Under the pieces are notes generated by a model that saw only the letters and a program-made list of their open reading frames with translations, did no database searches and was not told the origin of the DNA. From a virus, in IMG/VR virus record IMGVR_UViG_3300010155_000089, positions 1-25,380 of that record: a stretch of DNA of 25,380 bases, one strand, 5' to 3'. Each line of letters begins with the position of its first letter. Position 1 is the first letter of the stretch. Below, piece by piece: positions 6,929-14,131 of this stretch. The position numbers were made by a program, and so were the translations under genes.

Positions 6929-6979
6929 GCCCCCGTAGCTCAGCCGTAGGTCGCACGTTCAAATCGTGCCGGGGGTGCA
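6929..6979 (+). pseudogene. tRNA-like element lacking anticodon arm
   Basis: A 7 bp acceptor stem (GCCCCCG 6929-6935 with CGGGGGT 6970-6976, one terminal G-U) and a perfect T arm (GCACG, loop TTCAAAT, CGTGC, 6953-6969) are intact. Position-8/9 TA and the 5' half of a D stem (GCTC) are present, but only 11 bases separate GCTC from the T stem. The D-stem 3' half, anticodon arm and most of the variable loop are gone. The retained parts would form the acceptor/T-arm minihelix recognised by RNase P, the CCA-adding enzyme and EF-Tu. It has its own consensus promoter. It may be a deletion remnant or a functional decoy. The CCA end is not fully encoded. Confidence 0.7.
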
Positions 6980-6987
6980 AAAAAGTG

Positions 6988-7016
6988 TTGACAAACAAGC
7001 AAATATGGTTTATGAT
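6988..7016 (+). promoter_or_regulatory. Sigma-70-type promoter for tRNA-Leu
   Basis: TTGACA 6988-6993, 17 bp spacer, TATGAT 7011-7016. The start is expected near 7023, about 9 bases before the tRNA. The -35 lies only 8 bases after the tRNA-like element, so each RNA has its own promoter. Confidence 0.75.
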
Positions 7017-7031
7017 GAGTTAATGATAAAT

Positions 7032-7115
7032 GGCTGAATGGCGGAACTGGTAGACGCAAGGGACTTAAAATCCCTTGTCCATATGGGCGTGAGGGTTCGA
7101 GTCCCTCTTCAGCTA
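7032..7115 (+). tRNA. tRNA-Leu (anticodon UAA)
   Basis: Full cloverleaf with long variable arm as in leucine tRNAs. The acceptor stem is GGCTGAA (7032-7038) with TTCAGCT (7108-7114), and the discriminator is A 7115. D arm: GCG, loop, CGC. Anticodon stem AGGGA (7059-7063) with TCCCT (7071-7075) carries anticodon TAA at 7066-7068. T arm: GAGGG, TTCGAGT, CCCTC. It reads UUA, a frequent codon in this AT-rich genome. CCA is not encoded. Confidence 0.95.
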
Positions 7116-7148
7116 TTAGTTAAAAAATTAAATACAAGGAAAAAAAAT

Positions 7149-7406
7149 ATGTTTAAGAATTCAGATAAAAGTTTAGTAGAGTATTTCAAAAATATGAGGC
7201 GGCAGCCAGTCAAGAAAATTCAGGCCGCTATTAACAGGGAAGATTGGGATAAAGTCCGGGCATTAGCAACGCACATGAAATGTCCTATCGCACACATCGA
7301 ACAGACACTTATCAATTTTGCTGTAGATGTGGCTCTCAAAGAATATGATATACACAAAGGGGCTATTTGTTTTGGGCCTAGATCTTGCCACCCATCAACT
7401 GATTAA
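7149..7406 (+). CDS. Small unknown protein
   Basis: 85 residues starting at the ATG at 7149, preceded by ACAAGGAAAAAA. The open frame extends upstream to 7038 but only by reading through the tRNA, so that part is rejected. The protein is mostly helical with basic patches (MRRQPVKKIQ, then REDWDKVRALATHMKCP) and ends in RSCHPSTD. No family was recognised. Its promoter may be that of the tRNA, with RNA processing between them. A small regulatory or host-interacting role is possible but nothing in the sequence is diagnostic. Confidence 0.6.
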   Translation: MFKNSDKSLVEYFKNMRRQPVKKIQAAINREDWDKVRALATHMKCPIAHIEQTLINFAVDVALKEYDIHKGAICFGPRSCHPSTD

Positions 7407-7407
7407 T

Positions 7408-7593
7408 ATGGAAAATATGGAAATGGAAAAGATAGGCAAGCTTGGGTTTTGGAATGCATTAACATTAATTGTATTGTATTTCGTAGCCAAGAAAAATAGT
7501 GAAACTAAGCGACTTTTAGGGTGGGCAGTATTTGTAAGAATACTTCTCCCCGCTCTGTTGTCTGTTTTTCTATTTACTATTCTTTCTTTATAA
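7408..7593 (+). CDS. Small membrane protein
   Basis: 61 residues, ATG one base after the stop of the preceding gene (TAA T ATG). Two hydrophobic segments are visible, around FWNALTLIVLYFVA and ILLPALLSVFLFTILSL, separated by a basic loop (KKNSETKRLLGW). The layout suits a two-pass inner-membrane protein. No ribosome binding site is seen, so translational coupling is likely, and the two nearby ATG codons within the first six residues could also serve. It could be holin-like or anti-host, but it is not next to the endolysin, so no function is assigned. Confidence 0.55.
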   Translation: MENMEMEKIGKLGFWNALTLIVLYFVAKKNSETKRLLGWAVFVRILLPALLSVFLFTILSL

Positions 7594-7596
7594 CTC

Positions 7597-7625
7597 TTGA
7601 CAGTGCCACAGAAATGTTGTAATAT
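7597..7625 (+). promoter_or_regulatory. Sigma-70-type promoter of the helicase operon
   Basis: TTGACA 7597-7602, 17 bp spacer, TAATAT 7620-7625, immediately after the stop of the small membrane gene. The start is expected at about 7632. A strong ribosome binding site, GGAGGAGG (7636-7643), follows, 6 bases before the TTG start at 7650. Confidence 0.78.
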
Positions 7626-7649
7626 TGTGTATACCGGAGGAGGCTATAG

Positions 7650-9020
7650 TTGAACTATACAGAACAAGAAGATTTTTCTCAATTTGGGAAACCATTTCAA
7701 GAAAATTTATGTCAATTGATTTTTAGCAGCCGCGCTTTTGCCGATCAGATGCAAGAGGTGCTAGACATTAATTTTTTGGAGTTTAAGTATCTTCAAGTTT
7801 TTGTAAAATTAGTTTTTCATTATAAAGAAAAGTACGCCCGCCAGCCCTCCGAATCAATTATGGGGACCATTCTCAGGACGGAGTTAGCTAATGAGAATGA
7901 GTTGATCATAAAACAGATACGAGACTTTTTTGCAAGGATGTCTCGAACTGAAGTGCAGGATGAGGAATACATAAAAGATGTGGCTGTAGACTTTTGCAAA
8001 AAACAAGTCTTAAAAGAGGCAATATTAAAGTCAGTGCCTCTCCTCAAAAAATCTTCTTTTGATGATATCCAGAAACTCATAAACAACGCGATGAAACTGG
8101 GCAACGACAGCGATGATGGCTACCGGTATATTGAAGATTTTGAAAGAAGGTTTGAACTAAAGTCTAGAGATCCGGTTACAACAGGGTGGAAAGTACTTGA
8201 TGATCTAACCAAAGGGGGTATTGGTAATGGAGAGCTAGGTGTCGTTATTGCACCCACCGGCGCCGGTAAATCAATGGCGCTGGTACATTTAGGAGCCCAA
8301 GCTCTTAAAGAAGGCAAAACAGTAATCCATTATACTTTGGAGTTGTCAGACACAATTGTTGCCTCCCGATATGATAGTTGTATTACTGGAATTCCCCTGA
8401 GAGAACTCTTCAATCGAAAAGAGGAGATTTATGATGAGATTAAAGATATTTCTGGAAAATTAATTGTTAAAGAATATCCAACAAAATCTGCAAAAGTTGA
8501 CACACTTCGCAATCATTTAGAGAAGTTACAACAACAGGAAATTTCTGTTGATATGATCATTGTAGATTACGGAGATTTATTACGCTCAAATTTAAAAAAT
8601 GATGAGAAAAGACACCAATTGGAATCTATTTATGAAGAGCTACGAAGTTTAGCTCAAATTAATTCTTGTCCTGTTTGGACAGCTTCTCAGACGAATCGAT
8701 CCGGCTTAAATGCTGAAGTAATTACAATGGAGGCGATATCCGAAGCTTTTAACAAATGTTTTGTGGCAGACTTTATCTTTTCTATTTCTCGGACAGTTCA
8801 ACATAAAAATAGTAATGGGGGGAGGGTTTTTATTGCTAAGAATCGAAATGGCCCTGATGGTTTAATATATCCCATATTTATGGATCCCTCCAATGTCAAA
8901 ATTGACGTACTCCCCCAGATTGAAACTTTTGATGAAGTGAGAAAGAGCGAAGTGAAAAAACAAGAACAAACATTGCAAGAAAAATACAAAAATTATAGGA
9001 AAAAAAGGGGAAACCGATGA
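7650..9020 (+). CDS. dnaB: Replicative DNA helicase, DnaB/gp41 type
   Basis: 456 residues, similar to T4 gp41 (475) and DnaB (471). It is a hexameric ATP-driven helicase that unwinds the fork and recruits primase. An N-terminal helical domain spans about residues 1-150. The RecA-like motor has Walker A APTGAGKS at 201-208, Walker B MIIVDYGDLL, and a conserved VWTASQTNRSG motif followed by FSISRT. The C-terminus is basic (KNYRKKRGNR). The start is TTG, supported by the very strong GGAGGAGG and by the promoter spacing. It overlaps the reductase start by 4 bp (ATGA), so helicase and dNTP synthesis are translationally linked. No primase gene was found in the window. Confidence 0.9.
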   Translation: MNYTEQEDFSQFGKPFQENLCQLIFSSRAFADQMQEVLDINFLEFKYLQVFVKLVFHYKEKYARQPSESIMGTILRTELANENELIIKQIRDFFARMSRTEVQDEEYIKDVAVDFCKKQVLKEAILKSVPLLKKSSFDDIQKLINNAMKLGNDSDDGYRYIEDFERRFELKSRDPVTTGWKVLDDLTKGGIGNGELGVVIAPTGAGKSMALVHLGAQALKEGKTVIHYTLELSDTIVASRYDSCITGIPLRELFNRKEEIYDEIKDISGKLIVKEYPTKSAKVDTLRNHLEKLQQQEISVDMIIVDYGDLLRSNLKNDEKRHQLESIYEELRSLAQINSCPVWTASQTNRSGLNAEVITMEAISEAFNKCFVADFIFSISRTVQHKNSNGGRVFIAKNRNGPDGLIYPIFMDPSNVKIDVLPQIETFDEVRKSEVKKQEQTLQEKYKNYRKKRGNR

Positions 9021-10879
9021 CAATAGACACTGCAACACAAATATTATCCGACATTACAGTACATATGAAATATGCACGATATCTGCCTAAAAAAAATAGG
9101 AGAGAAACTTGGAAAGAGTTAGTTACTCGAAATTGTAAAATGCATATGAAGAAATATCCTGCATTAACGGAAGAAATTAAAGCAGCATATAAATATGTTT
9201 ATGCTAAAAAAGTTTTACCTTCGATGCGCTCTATGCAGTTTGGGGGGAAACCAATAGAGGTAGCGCCTAATAGAATATTTAATTGTGCATATTTGCCTAT
9301 CGACGATGAGCGCGCATTTGGAGAAGTCATGTTTCTTTTATTGGGTGGAACAGGCGTTGGCTACAGTGTACAAAAGCACCACACAGAGGAACTTCCAGAA
9401 ATAAAAAAGCCAAATAAGAATCGAACGCGACGCTATTTAGTTGGAGATTCAATTGAAGGCTGGTCCGACGCCGTTAAAAATTTAATGAAAAGTTATTTTT
9501 TCGGAGGCCCACGCCTGCGTTTTGATTTTAGTGACATTCGCCCAAAGGGTGCCCTCTTGGTAACCTCCGGAGGACAAGCTCCTGGGCCACAGCCACTTAG
9601 AGAATGTTTGGTAAAGATTGAGGGGATCTTGCAACTTAAAGAAGGGGGAGATCAACTTGAACCTATTGAGGTACATGACATAATTTGTCACATTGCTGAT
9701 GCTGTTTTGGCAGGAGGAATCCGAAGAGCTGCACTCATCTCCCTCTTTAGTGCGGATGACGATGAAATGATAGCGGCCAAAACAGGAACGTGGTGGGAAA
9801 AAAATCCACAGCGAGGACGCGCAAACAATTCCCTAGTTTTAATGCGTCATCGTATCACAAGAGAATATTTTAAAGAGTTGTGGGAGCGGATTGAAGCTAG
9901 CCGTGCTGGCGAACCAGGCTTCTATTTTACGAATGATAAAGACTGGGGTACCAACCCTTGTTGTGAAATTGGATTGCGACCTTTCCAATTTTGTAATCTT
10001 ACAGAAATTAATGCCAGCGATGTAGATACACAGGAAGAGTACGAGGCCAGGTGTAAAGCTGCAACTTTTATTGCGACGTTACAGGCTAGTTATACGGATT
10101 TTCATTATTTACGTGATGTCTGGAGAAAAAGTACTGAAAAAGATGCACTGATTGGAGTTAGTATGACAGGCATCGCCTCTGGAAAAGTTTTAAAATTAGA
10201 CATACAAAAAGCTGCTCGGATTGTTAAAAAAGAGAACATACGAGTAGCAAAACTAATTGGTATAAACCCGGCACGCAGAACTACATGTGTGAAGCCAGCC
10301 GGCACTACGTCTTTGACACTGGGAACGTCTAGCGGGATTCACGCTTGGCACAATGATTATTATATTCGGAGAATTCGGGTTGGGAAGAACGAAGCGATTT
10401 ACACTTATTTATCGATTATGCATCCCAAATTAATAGAGGATGAATATTTTAGACCACACGATACAGCAGTGATTAGCATACCACAAAAGGCGCCCACTGG
10501 AGCAATCACAAGACATGAGCAAGCTTTAGATCTCTTAGAAAGAGTTAAAAAGATTAGCCGGGAGTGGGTAGGGAATGGCCACAAAAGAGGGCAGAATTCA
10601 CACAATGTCTCTGCCACAATAAACATTAAAAAAGAGGAATGGGACGTCGTACAACAATGGATGTGGGAAAACCGTAAATATTATAACGGGTTGAGTATTC
10701 TTCCTCATGATGGAGGGTCGTATAAACAATCTCCCTTCGAGGATTGCACAGAAGAAATATACCAAAATTTGGTGACGGACCTAGAAAAAATCGATTTATC
10801 TCATGTAGTAGAACATGAAGATAATACTAATCTTGCCGGCGAATTAGCTTGCGCCGGCGGTGCATGTGAAATTAAATAG
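9017..10879 (+). CDS. nrdJ: Adenosylcobalamin-dependent (class II) ribonucleotide reductase, compact monomeric type
   Basis: 620 residues. It makes deoxyribonucleotides using coenzyme B12, so no separate radical subunit is needed. Catalytic residues match Lactobacillus RTPR: Cys 315 and Glu 317 in NPCCEI (thiyl radical cysteine and general base), Cys 326 eleven residues later and Cys 90 in FNCAYLP as the reducing pair, and the C-terminal shuttle pair Cys 612 and Cys 617 in ACAGGACEIK. KPAGTTSLTLGTSSGIH is the family phosphate-binding motif. It is about 120 residues shorter than the 739-residue RTPR, with most of the shortening before Cys 315. It overlaps the helicase gene. The host must supply or salvage cobalamin. 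Confidence 0.93.
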   Translation: MTIDTATQILSDITVHMKYARYLPKKNRRETWKELVTRNCKMHMKKYPALTEEIKAAYKYVYAKKVLPSMRSMQFGGKPIEVAPNRIFNCAYLPIDDERAFGEVMFLLLGGTGVGYSVQKHHTEELPEIKKPNKNRTRRYLVGDSIEGWSDAVKNLMKSYFFGGPRLRFDFSDIRPKGALLVTSGGQAPGPQPLRECLVKIEGILQLKEGGDQLEPIEVHDIICHIADAVLAGGIRRAALISLFSADDDEMIAAKTGTWWEKNPQRGRANNSLVLMRHRITREYFKELWERIEASRAGEPGFYFTNDKDWGTNPCCEIGLRPFQFCNLTEINASDVDTQEEYEARCKAATFIATLQASYTDFHYLRDVWRKSTEKDALIGVSMTGIASGKVLKLDIQKAARIVKKENIRVAKLIGINPARRTTCVKPAGTTSLTLGTSSGIHAWHNDYYIRRIRVGKNEAIYTYLSIMHPKLIEDEYFRPHDTAVISIPQKAPTGAITRHEQALDLLERVKKISREWVGNGHKRGQNSHNVSATINIKKEEWDVVQQWMWENRKYYNGLSILPHDGGSYKQSPFEDCTEEIYQNLVTDLEKIDLSHVVEHEDNTNLAGELACAGGACEIK

Positions 10880-10887
10880 GAGGAAAC

Positions 10888-11175
10888 ATGAATAATTTAA
10901 AGCTAGTGGATGATGGTTTAACTCAAGAAGAGGAAAGGGATCAGTATGTTGTTAAGTATCTTAAATCAATGTTAGCGATTGAAGAGGCAATCGAACCATA
11001 TAAAGAACAGAAAAAAGATCTCCGAAAGGAATATATTGAAAATGGCTGGTTGACTAAAGATGATATTTGGGCCGCAGTAAAAGCTTTTCGTCTCTATGAA
11101 AAAGGTGCTGATATGGATGATCTAAATGAGATGTTCAGCGCTATTGAAAAGAAGTTTGGAGCTTCTAATGTTTAA
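10888..11175 (+). CDS. Small helical protein, possibly GapR-like (DUF2312)
   Basis: 95 residues with AGGAGG placed ideally before the ATG. It is predicted almost entirely helical. The pattern LKSMLAIEEAIEPYKEQKKD, then EYIENGW, a turn and AVKAFRLYEKG resembles the GapR family, which binds overtwisted DNA ahead of forks and transcription: there a long helix reads LKSxxERxxxLExEKxxI, followed by AEAKGNGFD and a second helix. The match is by eye and weak. An unrelated coiled-coil protein is equally possible. Position directly after the reductase gene and before a GroES-like gene suggests co-expression with the replication genes. Confidence 0.6.
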   Translation: MNNLKLVDDGLTQEEERDQYVVKYLKSMLAIEEAIEPYKEQKKDLRKEYIENGWLTKDDIWAAVKAFRLYEKGADMDDLNEMFSAIEKKFGASNV

Positions 11176-11446
11176 ACCTGTTAATAGATATCTGTTAATC
11201 GAGAGGGCTGAAGAACCAGAGAAAGAAGACTCTTGTATTTTAGTTCCCGATGATTATAAAATCGCTAAAAAATCTGCCCATGGGGTGTATAATGTAATTG
11301 ATGCATCGGATGATTGCGAAAAGCTTTTAGACTGCAAGAATAAGAAGATTGTTGTAGATGAAACAATGGTACAAGAAATAGTATTAAACAAAGAAACTTA
11401 CTATTTAGTATTAGAAAACTATGTTTATGGAGTCCATATAGTATAG
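11168..11446 (+). CDS. GroES-like co-chaperonin
   Basis: 92 residues, start ATG at 11168 overlapping the preceding gene by 8 bp and supported by TTGGAG upstream. The open frame extends further upstream but within the neighbour. The layout follows GroES: FKPVNRYLLIERAEEPEKED like the GroES first strands (PLxDRVLVKR), a mobile-loop region ending in ILVPDD, a mid strand GVYNVIDAS like GEVxAVGxG, and a final EIVLNKETYYLVLENYVYGV like the GroES EExLIxxESDILA. T4 gp31 and some other phages replace host GroES so that GroEL can fold the large major capsid protein. Here a similar role is likely. Sequence identity to GroES is low. Confidence 0.6.
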   Translation: MFKPVNRYLLIERAEEPEKEDSCILVPDDYKIAKKSAHGVYNVIDASDDCEKLLDCKNKKIVVDETMVQEIVLNKETYYLVLENYVYGVHIV

Positions 11447-11468
11447 TAAACACAGGGGAAAAAAATGA

Positions 11469-12164
11469 ATGGAGAAATTATCAAAAGGTGAACTTTATCA
11501 ATTAGTGAGAGATGCCATGGCTGAAAAAGATCTCATTAAAGAAATGAGTTCTTATAACAGAGTAAGGCACCACATTGAAGGCGGCAATCCATTTGTTATT
11601 ATGTCTTCAGATCGTCATGAGAGAAGCGGAGCTGAAAATAGGCAAGCGTATAAACAGCTAAAACAAGAATTTGCTGCAGCCGGCTTTCCCTTTACTGAGT
11701 TAAAGGGCGGCTTTAAGGAAACCACTAAGGCAGAAACTGATCCTGAAACGGGTGAAGAAGTCGAAGTTGAGTTAGAGGAGCCGGTCCATGTTACAGAAAA
11801 TAGTATTTTAGTTACCTCTCATGCTCGTGGAGAAAACGCAGAGAGCCAGAGCGCCAAAGATTTATTTGATTTTGCAGCACAGATGTCTCAAAAATATAAC
11901 CAAGAGGCATTTATATTTGGAGAGGCTGCGATCACTGCGCGTGGAGATCAAGTAAAAGTCATCAATGCCTATGGCAAAGATGGTAGCCAAATACAAGATT
12001 CTTGGGCCGGCCCTTGGACTAGCGTGGAAACAGTTACTAAAGATGCTGATTTTTGGTCCAGAGCTAGCGGGAAACACTTCCAGTTAAAGGAGTCTAAAAA
12101 GACTTCTCAGCCAAAATCATGGTTTGAGGCGATGAAAAAAAGCAAACAAGGGATGACGTGGTAA
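11469..12164 (+). CDS. Conserved-looking unknown protein
   Basis: 231 residues preceded by AGGGGAAAAAAATGA; the ATG at 11469 is used, since the ATG at 11465 is in a frame that stops at once. The N-terminal helix LSKGELYQLVRDAM recalls the LxxIIKEEL-type leader seen at 3159. The next part (HHIEGGNPFVIMSSDRH, RQAYKQLKQEF, FPFTELKGGF) reads like an alpha/beta fold, loosely similar to DUF3293-type proteins. A mid region is acidic (DPETGEEVEVELEEPV), and a later FIFGEAAITARGD strand pair precedes a basic C-terminus. No catalytic motif was recognised. It lies between the GroES-like and thymidylate synthase genes and overlaps the latter by 7 bp. Confidence 0.7.
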   Translation: MEKLSKGELYQLVRDAMAEKDLIKEMSSYNRVRHHIEGGNPFVIMSSDRHERSGAENRQAYKQLKQEFAAAGFPFTELKGGFKETTKAETDPETGEEVEVELEEPVHVTENSILVTSHARGENAESQSAKDLFDFAAQMSQKYNQEAFIFGEAAITARGDQVKVINAYGKDGSQIQDSWAGPWTSVETVTKDADFWSRASGKHFQLKESKKTSQPKSWFEAMKKSKQGMTW

Positions 12165-12880
12165 AAAATTATAATCGCAAGATTGAATTGTTCGATGACA
12201 AAATTGGGTTTGTTGAATATGTGTCACATATGGGAACGGACCTCACAATTGTGAATTCAGCGCGCGTAAGTTTTGGAAAGCAAGTGGAAGAGTTGCACGA
12301 TCGCGATAAGAAATTAATCAAATATTTGATTAAGCATGGACACACTTCGACTTTAGAACACAACGTAGTTACATTGCGTTTTATGGTACCTCTGTTTATT
12401 AGGTCGCAACACCACCGTCATCGCACTTGGTCTTATAATGAAATTAGTAGAAGATATACCGATTTTAATTTAGAGTTTTATGAGCCGCACCAGTTTAGAA
12501 AACAGAGTGAGTCCAACAGACAAGCATCGACTAATTCGTTATTTGATCCGCTCATTAAGATCGGCCACAGTATAGAGGGAACATCGGCTAGTTATCTGGT
12601 TTCGAAACACAACAAACAGAGTGTTACCTTATACGATAAACTAATAAAACATGGTATTTGCCGGGAACAAGCCAGGGGAGTTTTACCTCAAAATTTATAT
12701 ACAGAATATTATGGCACTTGCAATTTAAATAACCTATTTAAATTCATAAGATTACGTACACATTCAGGCGCACAATGGGAAATACAAAAAGTAGCGAAAG
12801 CTTGTTTAACTATAGCAGAAGATCTGTTTCCAGTGAGTGTCGCGGCCCACAAGGAAGTAGTAGTCGAGGAGAAAAGGTAA
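12158..12880 (+). CDS. thyX: Flavin-dependent thymidylate synthase ThyX
   Basis: 240 residues, GTG start at 12158 overlapping the upstream gene. ThyX methylates dUMP to dTMP using methylene-tetrahydrofolate and FAD/NADPH. The signature RHRx7S is exact: Arg 87, His 88, Arg 89 then seven residues to Ser 97 in HRHRTWSYNEISRRY. STLEHNVVTLRF upstream and LRTHSGAQWEIQ near the C-terminus are the other conserved ThyX blocks. Length is standard. It works with the class II reductase and dUTPase elsewhere in the window to supply dTTP. An alternative start a few residues later is possible but no better ribosome binding site was seen. Confidence 0.95.
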   Translation: MVKNYNRKIELFDDKIGFVEYVSHMGTDLTIVNSARVSFGKQVEELHDRDKKLIKYLIKHGHTSTLEHNVVTLRFMVPLFIRSQHHRHRTWSYNEISRRYTDFNLEFYEPHQFRKQSESNRQASTNSLFDPLIKIGHSIEGTSASYLVSKHNKQSVTLYDKLIKHGICREQARGVLPQNLYTEYYGTCNLNNLFKFIRLRTHSGAQWEIQKVAKACLTIAEDLFPVSVAAHKEVVVEEKR

Positions 12881-13191
12881 TGGTAAAATATTTGATAATT
12901 ATGTTGATTTTGATGGGATTGCCAGTCGCATCATATGCTGGATCCACAAACAAAAAATATGATAAAATCGTGGCGGAGTGGAGCAGTCATCTTACAAAGC
13001 AGCGCAACGCAATTCATAGCATTTATGAGCATGGAAAAAAGAAATGTAACCCGGTGGCCACCGGCAGTACAGGCGCCATCAAAAATGGGTGTTATTCTTT
13101 GATCTTGGAGGAGTGGGAACTCGGCCTTAAAAAAATTGACACCAAATACTCTAAAATGTTCAAAATTTTTGCAAAAAATAAAGTTCGATAA
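12880..13191 (+). CDS. Small exported protein
   Basis: 103 residues. The ATG overlaps the thyX stop by one base (TAATG), with GAGGAGAAAAGG upstream. The open frame continues upstream inside thyX and is not used. MVKYLIIMLILMGLPVASYAGS is a clear signal peptide with an SYA-GS cleavage site. The mature part, about 80 residues, is helical and basic, with two cysteines (KKKCNP and KNGCYS) that may form a disulfide and a Gly/Ser/Thr-rich turn (VATGSTGAIK). No family was recognised. It would act in the periplasm, possibly on the envelope. Confidence 0.65.
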   Translation: MVKYLIIMLILMGLPVASYAGSTNKKYDKIVAEWSSHLTKQRNAIHSIYEHGKKKCNPVATGSTGAIKNGCYSLILEEWELGLKKIDTKYSKMFKIFAKNKVR

Positions 13192-13218
13192 TTTTTTAAT
13201 AAAACAATGGAGTTATAA

Positions 13219-13401
13219 ATGTATCTTGATATTTCAAGAGAAGAGCTATTTGCGCTCAGAACCCAGCTAGCGAAAAAATTAAAATATTTTTCCTCTCGCC
13301 CGGCTGAGTGGGCCTTCTGGAAAAAAACAGAAAACTTAGATGAGTTACATGAAATCTTTAAAAGGATAGATAAGCGCCTACAGGAAAGCGTTGCTGATTA
13401 A
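13219..13401 (+). CDS. Small unknown protein
   Basis: 60 residues with ATGGAG 7-12 bases upstream of the ATG. It is predicted as helical throughout, with a heptad-like pattern (LFALRTQLAKKLKYF, then LDELHEIFKRIDKRL) and an aromatic middle (WAFWKK). No family was recognised. Its end overlaps the next gene's TTG start by 11 bp. It may form a small helical dimer. Nothing indicates a specific function. Confidence 0.5.
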   Translation: MYLDISREELFALRTQLAKKLKYFSSRPAEWAFWKKTENLDELHEIFKRIDKRLQESVAD

Positions 13402-14131
13402 GCTCCCACAACGCCATTTGAATAAGGTGGTGGTGGGGGGTAGTTTAGCGGCTCTCCTTTATTCTTATGAAAACAATATTCCTTTAATAATAAACAAAGT
13501 CCAGAAGCCGCATGGCTTTGAAAAAGAAGGGTGGCTCTCCCGCGCTGAGAACAATTTATATAAATGGCATAATTTATATTATTTACTTTCCAACGCGGGT
13601 TTAAATTTATTAGGCACAAAAGCGCAGAATGTGAGGATTAAAGAAAGTAACATAAGCGTCACCACAAAGGGCGCTCGCGTAATTAAATTTAATTATAACA
13701 ATATTATTTTATTTGATGATGAAAGCGTCGCAGGCCTCCCTCTCCCAACAAAAGAAAATAAAGATTTTGTAGTATTAGACTGGATTATATCTAAATCATG
13801 TCAGACGCATACACACACTTTTTGGGAGACTCAAGACGACTTCGTAAAAGAGGTTCATTTTTATCCATCCGATAGAATTGACGGCCACCATCCCAATAGA
13901 AAGGATATTGTGGCCGTCTCTTATTTACAGAAGGAACAGTTGGAGGATTTTGAATATTCTGACACGTATGCGAAATTTAAAGTTATGGCGATGATGAAGG
14001 AAGCCAGTATTGGAGGGAGAAAATGCGGTGGTAACAACCAATATGCTTTAAATTTAGAGGTTACAAAAAGAGAAATAATAAAAGCAGCTATGCACACCTA
14101 CGAGAATACAGATAAGTTGGAGTTTAAATGA
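13391..14131 (+). CDS. Unknown protein with Rossmann-like N-terminus
   Basis: 246 residues from a TTG start with CAGGAAAG just upstream. No earlier start is available without entering the 13219 gene. Residues 11-35 (KVVVGGSLAALLYSYENNI) form a hydrophobic strand, GGxxAA turn and helix as in dinucleotide-binding folds, especially FAD enzymes of the UDP-galactopyranose mutase kind, although the second Gly of GxGxxG is not in canonical spacing. The rest includes an aromatic/histidine segment (TFWETQDDF, DGHHPNRKD) and a C-terminal GGRKCGGNNQYALNLE. I cannot name a family. It overlaps the next gene by 4 bp (ATGA), so the two products are probably made together. Confidence 0.62.
   Translation: MLIKLPQRHLNKVVVGGSLAALLYSYENNIPLIINKVQKPHGFEKEGWLSRAENNLYKWHNLYYLLSNAGLNLLGTKAQNVRIKESNISVTTKGARVIKFNYNNIILFDDESVAGLPLPTKENKDFVVLDWIISKSCQTHTHTFWETQDDFVKEVHFYPSDRIDGHHPNRKDIVAVSYLQKEQLEDFEYSDTYAKFKVMAMMKEASIGGRKCGGNNQYALNLEVTKREIIKAAMHTYENTDKLEFK

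Noticed and set aside
6929-6979. Phage attachment site within a tRNA fragment
   Set aside because: Attachment sites usually carry only a tRNA 3' end; here both acceptor strands are present, and no integrase gene lies in the window.
7038-7148. Open frame continuing upstream of the 7149 gene
   Set aside because: It translates the tRNA-Leu gene; the product would be a tRNA artefact. The ATG at 7149 with its own upstream purine-rich site is preferred.
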